A stretch of 64,000 bases of DNA from DATFVA01 sp963815785 (GTDB lineage Bacteria; Bacteroidota; Ignavibacteria; Ignavibacteriales; Ignavibacteriaceae): NCBI GenBank assembly GCA_963815785.1, contig CAWFHZ010000007.1, forward strand, positions 372,001 to 436,000. The letters are read 5' to 3'. The position numbers were made by a program, and so were the translations under genes. The notes beneath the pieces were generated by a model. That model ran no database searches and was not told the origin of the DNA. It saw only the letters and a program-made list of their open reading frames with translations. Numbering within the stretch: position 1 is the first letter of the stretch; every line of letters begins with the position of its first letter. Positions 55,130-63,937 of the stretch are shown in pieces.

Positions 55130-56413
55130 TTACGCGACAAAAAAAGTTTGTGCTCTTTTCGGGCCAACAGAAACTATTGTTATTTTGATGCCTGTATAAT
55201 TCGCTATAAATTCGAGGTATTTTTTAGCTTCAGGAGGAAGTTCGGAATAGGAACCACATTTAGAAATATCTGTATTCCAGCCACTGAAGTTCTGATAAAC
55301 GGGTTTTACTTCTGAGAGTTGTTGAACATCAGTTGGAAAGGATTTTAATAATTTACCATTAAGTTCATAACCAATACAGATTTTAATTTCTTTAAATGAA
55401 CTTAGCACATCAAGCTTTGTAATAGCAGCCTGTTCAATTCCATTTATAGTTGCAGAATATTTTACAAGGAATGCATCAAACCACCCGCATCTTCTGGGTC
55501 GGCCGGTAGTCGCTCCGTATTCTGACCCGATCTCCCTGAGTTTTTCACCGGTATCATCAAGTAATTCTGTAGGGAAGGGACCAAAACCCACACGTGTTGT
55601 GTAGGCTTTTACAATACCAAACACAAGATTTATTTTTGTTGGAGGAATTCCTGTACCGGTGCAGGCACCACCTGAAGTAGGGCTTGATGATGTGACGTAA
55701 GGATAGGTACCGTGATCAACATCCAGTAAAGCTCCCTGTGCGCCTTCCAGTAATATTGATTTCCCTTCTGCAATTGCATTATTCAGATAAGAGGGAACGT
55801 CTTTAACATATTGATCGATTGTTTTATCAAATTCAACGTACTCTTTAATTATTTCCTCAACATCAAGTTCAGCATGGTTGTATATTTTCTTCAGCAGGTT
55901 ATTTTTCTCTTTTAGATTTTCTCTGATTTTTTCTTCAAGAATTTTTTTGTTAAGCAGATCAACAATCTTTATACCTTTTCTGGCGTACTTATCGATGTAG
56001 CAAGGACCAATTCCTCTACCGGTTGTTCCAATTTTATTTCCGTTGGTTTCATTAATTGAATCAAGAAGCTTATGGTAAGGCATAATCAGATGTGCATTAT
56101 GACTAATAAATAATCTTCCTTCCACACTTATACCGTTTTTTCTTAGAAGCTCAATCTCATCAAGAAGTGCATTCGGATCTATCACAACTCCGTTTCCAAT
56201 TACACAGATTACATTTTCTCTGAGAATACCGGACGGAATAAGATGGAGTATATATTGTTTCTCGCCAATGGTAACTGTATGTCCTGCATTTGCACCGCCC
56301 TGGTAACGGGCAACAATATCATAATTCTCACACAGGATATCAACAATTTTCCCTTTTCCCTCGTCTCCCCATTGACTTCCTACCAGAACAGTTACTCTCA
56401 TTTGTGTTTCCAT
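55130..56413 (-). CDS. purA: Adenylosuccinate synthetase
   Basis: PurA makes adenylosuccinate from IMP, aspartate and GTP, the first committed step to AMP. The 427-residue enzyme has the P-loop GSQWGDEGKGKIVD (about 12-25), GGANAGHTV, GTTGRGIGPCYIDKYARKGI (about 128-147), LLEGAQGALLDVDHGTYPYV, and the GATTGRPRRCGWFDAF region (about 300-315). Full length with no defect. It lies 80 bp after the STAS gene but a strong minus-strand terminator intervenes, so it probably has its own promoter. Confidence 0.96.
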   Translation of the reverse strand: METQMRVTVLVGSQWGDEGKGKIVDILCENYDIVARYQGGANAGHTVTIGEKQYILHLIPSGILRENVICVIGNGVVIDPNALLDEIELLRKNGISVEGRLFISHNAHLIMPYHKLLDSINETNGNKIGTTGRGIGPCYIDKYARKGIKIVDLLNKKILEEKIRENLKEKNNLLKKIYNHAELDVEEIIKEYVEFDKTIDQYVKDVPSYLNNAIAEGKSILLEGAQGALLDVDHGTYPYVTSSSPTSGGACTGTGIPPTKINLVFGIVKAYTTRVGFGPFPTELLDDTGEKLREIGSEYGATTGRPRRCGWFDAFLVKYSATINGIEQAAITKLDVLSSFKEIKICIGYELNGKLLKSFPTDVQQLSEVKPVYQNFSGWNTDISKCGSYSELPPEAKKYLEFIANYTGIKITIVSVGPKRAQTFFVA

Positions 56414-56437
56414 CCTTTTAAATATTCACAAAATAAA

Positions 56438-56460
56438 AACTCCGAATAAAATCCGGAGTT
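56438..56460 (-). terminator. Intrinsic terminator after the STAS gene
   Basis: On the minus strand AACTCCG / CGGAGTT form a 7-bp stem with a 9-nt loop, followed directly by TTTTATTTT. It separates the STAS gene (stop 56493) from purA. Confidence 0.75.
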
Positions 56461-56492
56461 CAAAACTACATAAAACTGATTTTAAGAAGAAA

Positions 56493-56840
56493 TTAACTTG
56501 AAAAGCTTTTTACAGCATCATCAACATTATCGTAAAATTCGAATATGGTTATTAGCTTTGTAATAATCAGAAGACTTTCGATTTTTTCAGTCACTTTGGC
56601 TAACTTCAAATTACCACCGGATTTTTTCATTGTTGTTAATCCCCCTATCATCATACCCAAACCTGAGCTGTTCATGAATTTTACTTCACTTAGGTCAACT
56701 ACAATATTTTTCTTTCCTTCATCAATAAGCTTATGGAGTAGTTCGTTGAATCCTTTAGTATCTTCACCGCCCATCACATTTCCCTTTAATTCTATGATAA
56801 CGGCTTCGTACTTTTCATTTACTTTAATTTTCATTAACAA
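56493..56840 (-). CDS. STAS-domain anti-sigma factor antagonist
   Basis: The 115-residue single-domain STAS protein resembles RsbV/SpoIIAA. Its strand-turn VDLSEVKFMNSSGLGMMIGG (about 47-66) has the phosphorylatable Ser of this family, normally phosphorylated by an RsbW-like kinase and dephosphorylated by a SpoIIE-like phosphatase. Both kinds of enzyme are encoded 3-7 kb away (61754 and 59339/62191). It is divergent from the ECF sigma gene and ends in its own terminator. Which kinase it pairs with is unknown. Confidence 0.9.
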   Translation of the reverse strand: MLMKIKVNEKYEAVIIELKGNVMGGEDTKGFNELLHKLIDEGKKNIVVDLSEVKFMNSSGLGMMIGGLTTMKKSGGNLKLAKVTEKIESLLIITKLITIFEFYDNVDDAVKSFSS

Positions 56841-56955
56841 CTCCTAAAATTTTTGTGTTAAATTTAAGTGAATAGATATAACAAAGCAAGTTACATACAT
56901 TTGGTTTTCACTTATTTTACTGTTTAAAAGTTAATCCGGAAATCAATATTTTTAC

Positions 56956-56983
56956 GGAACATACATTATAAATTTACGTCTAA
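56956..56983 (+). promoter_or_regulatory. ECF-type promoter of the sigma factor gene
   Basis: GGAAC (56956-56960), a 16-nt spacer, and CGTCTAA (56977-56983) form a canonical ECF -35/-10 pair just before the ATG at 56988. It implies that the ECF sigma factor drives its own gene, and that the mRNA is nearly leaderless. Confidence 0.65.
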
Positions 56984-56987
56984 TATA

Positions 56988-57584
56988 ATGAATTCAAAAA
57001 AAAATAAGAAAGATTTGCAGAACGCACAAATACTAAATCTGGATGACGATTTTTCTTTAGTAAAACGATTTATTGACGGCGATGAATCTACTTTTGCTTT
57101 ACTTGTTCAACGGCATAAAGAAAAGGTGAGAAATATAATTTACCTCACTATGAGCAATTCTAATTCTGTGGATGACATTGCACAAGATGTTTTTTTAACA
57201 GTTTATCGGAATCTGAATAATTTCAGGTTTGAATCCCAGTTCACTACCTGGCTTTACAGGATAACGGTAAATAAGTGTAAAGACTATATGAGAAAATCAA
57301 AAATCAGGAATATTTTTACCCCAATTAAGGAAGCTGAAGGAAAATCCGATGATTCATCGATTCCTGAAAGTAATGATATTTCCTCGATAGTTCATAAAGC
57401 AATTAAGGAGTTACCAGAAAAATTAAGAGTTCCGCTTCTGTTAAAAGATATTGAAGGAATGAGTTACCAGGAGATTGCGGAAACGGTTGAATGTGAAATC
57501 GGGACAGTAAAATCAAGGATCTTCAGGGCAAGAGAAGGATTAAAAAATATTCTTAAGCCTTATGAAGAGGAGTTGATGTTATGA
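56988..57584 (+). CDS. ECF-type RNA polymerase sigma factor
   Basis: The 198-residue sigma factor has region 2 (about 30-100, FALLVQRHKEKVRNI, DDIAQDVFLTVYRNL, FTTWLYRITVNKCKDYMRK) and region 4 (about 135-190, LPEKLRVPLLLKDIEGMSYQ, EIAETVECEIGTVKSRIFRA), with no regions 1 or 3. It should direct RNA polymerase to a stress or envelope regulon. The next gene, with a 4-nt ATGA overlap, is the matching membrane anti-sigma factor. A self-directed ECF promoter precedes the gene. Confidence 0.94.
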   Translation: MNSKKNKKDLQNAQILNLDDDFSLVKRFIDGDESTFALLVQRHKEKVRNIIYLTMSNSNSVDDIAQDVFLTVYRNLNNFRFESQFTTWLYRITVNKCKDYMRKSKIRNIFTPIKEAEGKSDDSSIPESNDISSIVHKAIKELPEKLRVPLLLKDIEGMSYQEIAETVECEIGTVKSRIFRAREGLKNILKPYEEELML

Positions 57585-59143
57585 AAAAATTAAATACAAT
57601 ATATGAACAATTATCTGCCTACATCGATGGAGAACTCTCCCGGGAGCAGATTAAACAACTTGAAGAAGAGATTAAATTTTCAAAAGAACTTCAGGATAAA
57701 CTGAGTGAATTAAAACGTGTAAAACAATTGACTATTTCATCAGTTAAACGACTGCCTGAAGCTCCGTACTTTGAAACTAAACTAGCGGCAAATTTGAATC
57801 ATAAAGGACAAATTTACGATAAATTCCGTAAGTGGATTCCCGCCGTGAGTTTTACTGCCCTTGCGGCTGTATTAATGCTTTTTCTAAAATTCAATCCCGG
57901 TGCTATCGATGAGCTGGTTGAACAACAAAAAACAAACCTTGCCGGGTTTTACCAGGAAAATTTAAGACCCCTGTTCTTTGCTTCTGATTTATCCAATGAA
58001 GATGTGTTTAATTTTGCTTTTTCAAAACGTCTTCCCCTTGATAAATCAAACGGTCAGTTTCTGAAACTGGGATATGATAACGGGGGAAAAGAATTTTTTG
58101 AAATTAATACTTCTGATTCTAAACTGCCGGGGAATAATCTTGATAAATTTGTTTCAACATTGAAACTGAATTCGAAGCAGAAGCAGCAGGTTGATTCTAT
58201 TCTTGAATCATATGCAGAGGACCTTCAGACTCAGGTGCTTGTTAATGATAAGAACACAGTAGCCATTAATCCAAATCTATGGAATTATAATAAAGCAATT
58301 GTTGCTGATTTGATGTCTTTTGCACATAATGCAAATGAAAATGAATTTAATAAAATTATTCCGGCGGGTTATTTCAAATATGACAATCCTGAAGTAGCAT
58401 CCCTTATTAAAAAAGTTAAAGACAATATCGATAACAAATATATATTCTTTACTCCCGATACAATTTTCAGTGAATCTTATAATTTTGATAAAGCGAAATT
58501 CAAAAAGGAAATGTCTGTTGCAAAAGAGGAAATGCGGAAAGGAATGCAGGAGGTAAAGAGGAACCTAAAAGATTTTAAAATTGACCTTAAACTGGATAGC
58601 AGCTTTGCTAATCTGAAGAATGATCCATCATGGAATCAGAATTTTGAAGTTCATTTTGATTCGAATCTTTGCCGTGTTAATATTTCAAAGATTGATATTC
58701 CTGATATCCAATTTCCTGATTTTAATCAGATTACCATCCAGATTGAGGATGCTATGAAAAATATTCCCTCAATTGTTGTTGTTCCCGGTGGAAAACATGG
58801 AAAAAGTTATTCCTTTAAATACGAGTATTCGGATTCTTCTTCAAGCCCGGTTAAGATTAATATTCCAAACATCGACTCAATACTAAAAAGTAATGGTATT
58901 TTCAGTGGTGACTCACTTCTTTTCAATTGGAATCATTCAAACATTCTGCCTGATTCCCTTGCCTCAGTATTTAAATTGTTTAATGATTCATTAGAGATAT
59001 TTAATAAAGATGAATTCCGGCAGGAAATGAAACAGCTTCAAAATGAAATGATGAGAATGCGGGAAGAGATGAAAAAACTGAGAATAGAAATTCATCAGGA
59101 TACTATTAATCTTCCAAAAGAGAAGAAAACCGTAGAAATCTAA
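57581..59143 (+). CDS. Membrane anti-sigma factor with large periplasmic domain
   Basis: The 520-residue protein starts inside the stop of the ECF gene. Its first ~60 residues (SAYIDGELSREQIKQLEEEI) match an anti-sigma N-terminus, but no zinc-binding His/Cys set is seen, so it is not a ZAS type. One membrane helix (WIPAVSFTALAAVLMLFLKF, about 85-104) crosses the inner membrane. About 415 periplasmic residues follow, with repeated short helical and charged stretches (FKKEMSVAKEEMRKGMQEVK), ending in a coiled coil (MMRMREEMKKLRIEIHQ). It probably senses envelope state and releases the sigma factor, perhaps by cleavage. Confidence 0.85.
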   Translation: MKKLNTIYEQLSAYIDGELSREQIKQLEEEIKFSKELQDKLSELKRVKQLTISSVKRLPEAPYFETKLAANLNHKGQIYDKFRKWIPAVSFTALAAVLMLFLKFNPGAIDELVEQQKTNLAGFYQENLRPLFFASDLSNEDVFNFAFSKRLPLDKSNGQFLKLGYDNGGKEFFEINTSDSKLPGNNLDKFVSTLKLNSKQKQQVDSILESYAEDLQTQVLVNDKNTVAINPNLWNYNKAIVADLMSFAHNANENEFNKIIPAGYFKYDNPEVASLIKKVKDNIDNKYIFFTPDTIFSESYNFDKAKFKKEMSVAKEEMRKGMQEVKRNLKDFKIDLKLDSSFANLKNDPSWNQNFEVHFDSNLCRVNISKIDIPDIQFPDFNQITIQIEDAMKNIPSIVVVPGGKHGKSYSFKYEYSDSSSSPVKINIPNIDSILKSNGIFSGDSLLFNWNHSNILPDSLASVFKLFNDSLEIFNKDEFRQEMKQLQNEMMRMREEMKKLRIEIHQDTINLPKEKKTVEI

Positions 59144-59338
59144 TAACGCTGCTATTTCACTGTTCGGGAGATTTTCGTTTACAATTAGATAATTCTATCC
59201 TACATTATACCCGCTTATAATTCTTTTCTTTACAAAATGTAAGAATTCAGTTAATTTACCCATAGATTAAGGTTAAAATGCGCCTTTGAATGATAGATTT
59301 ATAGTATTATTTTATTCTGAAACTTAATTGTAATAAAA

Positions 59339-61441
59339 ATGAACTTTGCAAATCTTACACAAAATCTAAAATTCCGTTTGTTTATGGGATTTGCATTTTT
59401 ATTATTCTTTTTCAAAATATTATATAACTCAAAAGATTCACTTCCTTATAATATTGTTAATGAAATTCTCGTTGCATTAACAGTAATTTCGCTGATTATT
59501 TACCTGATTCAATTAATGGGGTTTAAGAAAATTAATCCTCTATCAATGGTAATGAATGTCGGAATACTTAATGCGATAATATTTTTCCTGATTAGTTTTT
59601 CCGGTTCGATCCTGAATCTATTTTTTGATAATCTTCATGAGCAGTCCGGTTTGATGTTCAGGATAATCAGTTTTTTCTATGTTTTTCTGATACTTAGTTT
59701 TCTCGCATATATTTTTCTCACCTTCAGAGAACTTTTCTTCCTGAAGCAAAACAAAAATCTTAATACTTATTTCAACACGATGGTGGTATTCTTCATTCTT
59801 GCTTCACTATCTTCAGCATTTGACCAGGTAAAGGATTTATCATTTATAAAAAATACATTCTTTATAATATCAATTTTACTGATAGCTATTAATTCTGTGA
59901 GAATATCGTGGATAGCTTTTCTTCAGAAGAAGGAGAAAATATCGCTTCTTATTATATCAGTTGTAATAGCAGTACTTTTTATTGTAAACCTGGTCAACAG
60001 CGGCGGAGAAAATATTCACAACCAGATGCTTGTTTCATTTTCTCCGTCACTGGCTCAGTTCTTAAATATTCTTATGATATACGGAGCTATTTATTTCAGT
60101 GTTTTATTCTTCACCACTTTATTTCATTTGCCAACAGCAGAAGCATATGACCGGAAAGCTCAGGAAGTTTCCTCATTACAGTATTTCAGTAAACTTATAA
60201 CCGAGGTGCTGGACTTTAATGACCTGGCGGAAACAGTAACTGAGATTGCAACTAAAGTTTGTAATGCTGACGCGGCATGGATACTCTGGAGAGATCAAAA
60301 GGAATTTACGACAATTGCCCATCAGAATATCGGCTACCTGGATGCAAGGGAAATCTCAAATTTTATATACAAACGGATAAAAAATAAGCCTATTAATAAA
60401 ACCGAATTATTTTCTCTGGACAAGTTTGAAAAACTATCTTCACTTAGTGAGAATCATTTCAGTGTTGCAGCATCACCTCTGAAATCTCATACAGAGATAA
60501 AAGGATATCTTCTTGTTTCAAAAAAGAATAATTCAATTTTTAATGATGAGGATATCAGTGCTATAAACACATTCTCAGATTATGCTACTGTTGCGATAGA
60601 TAATTCAAGACTTGTTGAAGAATCAATTGAAAAAGAAAGGCTTGAGAAAGAGCTTGATGTAGCTCGTGAAGTTCAAAGAAAAATTCTTCCATCTAAACAT
60701 CCGCAGTATGCAAATCTTGAAATATCAAGCGTATTTATTCCTGCTTTTGAAGTTGGCGGTGATTATTATGATTTTTTTGAAATTGATGAAAATAAACTTG
60801 GTTTTGTGATAGCAGATGTTTCCGGTAAGGGAATTTCTGCTGCTTTTATAATGGCAGAAGTTAAAGGAATTTTTGAATCACTTTCCAGGACGATTACGAA
60901 ACCAAAGGACATTCTGAGTAGTGCAAACATTATACTGAAAAGAACGCTTGATAGAAGCAGTTTTGTTAGTGCTGCATATGGAATAATAGATATTGAAAAG
61001 GAAATATTAACTATTTCACGTGCAGGGCACTGCCCGGTAATCCTGATCCGAAATGGTGCTGCGGAAACTATTCGTCCTTCCGGAATAGGACTAGGTTTAA
61101 ATTTTACAGAACATTTTAACAAAACTTTGGAAGAGACGGAGATAAATCTGAGTGCCGGTGATGTTATTGTCTTATACACTGACGGAATCACAGAAGCAAA
61201 AAATAATGAACTTGAAGATTTCGGGGTTAATAATTTTGAAAAAATTCTTATCAATAATTCAAAATCTGATCCCGATGATATAGCAAATAAAGTAATCAGG
61301 GAAGTAACAGTTTTTTCACAGGCTCATTCACAATACGATGATATAACCCTGGTAATATTCAAGTGGAAATCAAAAATTAAAACAGATGGAGAAAAAGAAT
61401 GGCAGAATTCAGCACTACCGTTAAAGATCAAGGAAATGTAA
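59339..61441 (+). CDS. Membrane SpoIIE-type protein phosphatase with GAF domain
   Basis: The 700-residue protein starts with about eight membrane helices (about 12-275), then a GAF domain (about 285-420, AWILWRDQKEFTTIAHQNI), a short coiled coil with the linker ERLEKELDVAREVQRKILPSK (about 428-448), and a PPM/SpoIIE phosphatase domain (about 450-695). It has EVGGDYYDFFEI, IADVSGKGISAAFIMA and the late TDGITEAKNNE and DDITLVIFKW metal ligands. It should dephosphorylate a STAS protein (61399 or 56493) and so activate a partner-switching pathway in response to a membrane signal. It overlaps the next gene by 43 nt. Confidence 0.92.
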   Translation: MNFANLTQNLKFRLFMGFAFLLFFFKILYNSKDSLPYNIVNEILVALTVISLIIYLIQLMGFKKINPLSMVMNVGILNAIIFFLISFSGSILNLFFDNLHEQSGLMFRIISFFYVFLILSFLAYIFLTFRELFFLKQNKNLNTYFNTMVVFFILASLSSAFDQVKDLSFIKNTFFIISILLIAINSVRISWIAFLQKKEKISLLIISVVIAVLFIVNLVNSGGENIHNQMLVSFSPSLAQFLNILMIYGAIYFSVLFFTTLFHLPTAEAYDRKAQEVSSLQYFSKLITEVLDFNDLAETVTEIATKVCNADAAWILWRDQKEFTTIAHQNIGYLDAREISNFIYKRIKNKPINKTELFSLDKFEKLSSLSENHFSVAASPLKSHTEIKGYLLVSKKNNSIFNDEDISAINTFSDYATVAIDNSRLVEESIEKERLEKELDVAREVQRKILPSKHPQYANLEISSVFIPAFEVGGDYYDFFEIDENKLGFVIADVSGKGISAAFIMAEVKGIFESLSRTITKPKDILSSANIILKRTLDRSSFVSAAYGIIDIEKEILTISRAGHCPVILIRNGAAETIRPSGIGLGLNFTEHFNKTLEETEINLSAGDVIVLYTDGITEAKNNELEDFGVNNFEKILINNSKSDPDDIANKVIREVTVFSQAHSQYDDITLVIFKWKSKIKTDGEKEWQNSALPLKIKEM

Positions 61442-61770
61442 GCGTCATCTACCTGAACGGTTATCTCGATGCGCATACAGCTCCCCAGCTTGAAAGTAAC
61501 TTTACGGAGTTGATTGATAATAGCAAATATAACATTGTGGTAAACTTTAAAGACCTGAATTATATAAGTAGCGCAGGATTGGGTGTGTTTATGGCTTACA
61601 TTGAAAAAATACGTGAAAACGAAGGTGACATTAAACTTTCGGGCATGAACGATAAGGTTTTCAATATTTTTGATCTGCTCGGATTTCCTTTATTATACGA
61701 AATTTTCAAATCTGAAGAGGAAGCCATTATTAAATTCAAAGAGACCGGTAAAATTGAAGACAAAAAATAA
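61399..61770 (+). CDS. STAS-domain anti-sigma factor antagonist (second)
   Basis: The 123-residue STAS protein begins 43 nt inside the phosphatase gene, which couples their translation. The pattern VNFKDLNYISSAGLGVFMAY (about 49-68) holds the likely phospho-Ser (SSAG). Its C-terminus runs into the frame of the RsbW-like kinase, another overlap. The arrangement phosphatase-STAS-kinase-phosphatase is the classic partner-switching order. It is a close paralogue of the STAS protein at 56493. Confidence 0.92.
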   Translation: MAEFSTTVKDQGNVSVIYLNGYLDAHTAPQLESNFTELIDNSKYNIVVNFKDLNYISSAGLGVFMAYIEKIRENEGDIKLSGMNDKVFNIFDLLGFPLLYEIFKSEEEAIIKFKETGKIEDKK

Positions 61771-62194
61771 AATAGAAAAAGAACTTAGGGTTACCAGCAG
61801 AACAGAAAATTTATCTGTTGTCCGCGAGTTCATTCAATCCACAGCTGAGAAAGTTGGATTGAATCCGGGTGTAATTGAAGATGTAATGCTTGCTGTGGAT
61901 GAAGCTTGCACAAATATTATTAAACACGCGTACAAATCCTTTCCCGATGGAGAAATACTTTTAAAGCTCAACTTTTCAGACCACAAACTGACTATTACTA
62001 TAGTTGATTATGGCAATTCATTTAATCCGGATAAAGTTCCTGATCCTGATCTCCAAAAATATTATAAACAGCACAGGGTTGGAGGACTTGGTATGTATCT
62101 TATGAAAACTTTAATGGATGAAGTAAAGTATAATTCAGTACCCGGAAAGTATAACGAAGTATATCTCACCAAAAATTTAAATAACCTTCATTGA
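61754..62194 (+). CDS. RsbW-like anti-sigma factor serine kinase (HATPase_c)
   Basis: The frame is open further upstream (61670), but a TTG at 61754 within the STAS gene end is the likely start, giving 146 residues. Motifs fit the HATPase_c anti-sigma kinase family: VIEDVMLAVDEACTNIIKHAY (N box, about 39-59), TIVDYGNSFNPDKVP and the ATP-lid GGLGMYLMKTLMDEVKY (about 115-131). It should phosphorylate the STAS protein and, when unpartnered, sequester a sigma factor or other target. No sigma-B/F-like gene is near, only an ECF one, so the sequestered partner is unclear. It overlaps the next gene by 4 nt. Confidence 0.88.
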   Translation: MKTKNKIEKELRVTSRTENLSVVREFIQSTAEKVGLNPGVIEDVMLAVDEACTNIIKHAYKSFPDGEILLKLNFSDHKLTITIVDYGNSFNPDKVPDPDLQKYYKQHRVGGLGMYLMKTLMDEVKYNSVPGKYNEVYLTKNLNNLH

Positions 62195-63876
62195 TAATGA
62201 ATGACACTGATCATATAAAAGTAAGAAGAAATCTTACTGCTTTAGTGGAATTCAGCAGAATAATAAATTCGAGCACAGATCTTGAATTTATTATTAATAA
62301 TATACTCCTTACCTGCATGGGTAAATTCCTTGCTACAAAAGGTCTTTTTGCACTTAATACAGATGGAAAATTAAAAATCCATTCTTCAAAAGGGATTCCC
62401 GAAGCCGTATTAAAAGAATTTCCCCAATCCGGTTTAACAGAAAATACATTTGATGAGGAAGTATTTCACTCGTATCTGGGTTTAGGCGATTTATGTATTT
62501 CAGAAAAAGTTATTTCATCCGACCGGATTTTAGGAGCAATCTGTCTTGGAGAAAAACTTAATAAAAATTCTTATTCTGAAGATGACCGGGAATTTCTTAA
62601 AACCATCCTGAATATTTCTTCAACTGCTATACAAAACTCAATAGTGATTAATGAACTGAAAAAAGTTAACCGGGTGCTTGATTCGAGGCTTCACAGACTT
62701 GATTCTCTATTCGAACTCAGCAAAGAATTTGCAATGTTCTCTGATTCATCAAGTGTTGCGAGGCTTCTTGTTTATTCGGTAATAGGACAATTGTTTGTAT
62801 CCAGATTTGCAGTGATCACTTTTGAAAACTCCGGGCCTGAAATACTTGAATCAAAAATTGATAATGATGAATTACTAAAAATTATTGCAGATAAAAATCT
62901 AAAAACACTTGGATCTGCAATAACCGGCGATGGAATCCTTAGTAAGTACAGTGAACTCGAAAAAATAAAAATTGAACTTGTTGTTCCAATGCAGATCCAA
63001 GGTGAAACAAAAGGATTAATTTTTCTCGGTAAAAGAATTAATAACCAGGACTATTCTGAAGCTGACATAGAATATGTATACTCAGTCGGCAGCCTGGCTA
63101 TAATATCATTAGAAAATAAAAGATTATTTATTGAGGCTCTTGAAAAGAAGAAACTTGAAGATGAACTTGATATAGCTAGAGATATTCAGAAAAATCTACT
63201 TCCACATTCAATCCCTTCACTAACAAACTTTGAAATATCTGCTATAAATGTTTCATCGCGCCAGGTTGGCGGAGATTATTACGATTTAATTAGGCTTGAT
63301 GAAAACAATGTTTGTGTGGCAATTGCAGATGTATCTGGTAAAGGTGTTCCGGCAGCCCTGCTAATGGCTAATCTGCAGGCTTTCTTAAAAACAATATGCC
63401 GGCATGGGATGGCGCTGGATGAAGCAACCGGACTGATAAATGACCTGGTGAGCGAAAATACTTCCGATGGAAAATTTATTACATTTTTCTGGGGAGTTAT
63501 TAAGGACATCGAAAAGAAATTTCTTTATGTAAATGCCGGACATAACCCGCCATTGCTAATTAGAGACGGTAAAATAATTAAGTTTGAAAAAGGCGGAATT
63601 ATTCTTGGCGTTATGAAAACAGTTTCTCCTTACGAATACGAGGAAATTGATCTTAGAAAAGATGATGTGATTATTATGTATACTGACGGTGTTTCAGAAG
63701 CAATGAATAAAAAAGGAGAAGAATTTTCTGATAAACGACTGGAAGAAATAGCAAGGCGGACCTTTCGAAACAATGCAGATGAAATCCTGAAAGAAATTAG
63801 GCAGGAAGTTCTTACCTATGCTTCCGGTGCTGTTCAATCAGATGATATTACCCTGATGGTGATTAAAGTAAAATAA
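62191..63876 (+). CDS. Cytoplasmic SpoIIE-type protein phosphatase with two GAF domains
   Basis: The 561-residue protein starts at TTG 62191 in the stop of the kinase gene (TTGA); ATG 62197 is an alternative. It has two GAF domains (about 18-155 and 168-310), a linker KLEDELDIARDIQKNLLPHS (about 320-339) and a PPM/SpoIIE phosphatase domain (about 340-558) with QVGGDYYDLIRL, IADVSGKGVPAALLMA, NAGHNPPLLIRDG and DDVIIMYTDGVSEAMNKKG plus a final DDITLMVIK. There are no membrane helices, so it would sense soluble signals. Together with the membrane phosphatase it gives the module two inputs. Confidence 0.92.
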   Translation: MIMNDTDHIKVRRNLTALVEFSRIINSSTDLEFIINNILLTCMGKFLATKGLFALNTDGKLKIHSSKGIPEAVLKEFPQSGLTENTFDEEVFHSYLGLGDLCISEKVISSDRILGAICLGEKLNKNSYSEDDREFLKTILNISSTAIQNSIVINELKKVNRVLDSRLHRLDSLFELSKEFAMFSDSSSVARLLVYSVIGQLFVSRFAVITFENSGPEILESKIDNDELLKIIADKNLKTLGSAITGDGILSKYSELEKIKIELVVPMQIQGETKGLIFLGKRINNQDYSEADIEYVYSVGSLAIISLENKRLFIEALEKKKLEDELDIARDIQKNLLPHSIPSLTNFEISAINVSSRQVGGDYYDLIRLDENNVCVAIADVSGKGVPAALLMANLQAFLKTICRHGMALDEATGLINDLVSENTSDGKFITFFWGVIKDIEKKFLYVNAGHNPPLLIRDGKIIKFEKGGIILGVMKTVSPYEYEEIDLRKDDVIIMYTDGVSEAMNKKGEEFSDKRLEEIARRTFRNNADEILKEIRQEVLTYASGAVQSDDITLMVIKVK

Positions 63877-63937
63877 ATACTTATTTTTTGTACATAGTTT
63901 CCTCTTTAGTAGAACCAGTAATAAGAAAAAATAATTC

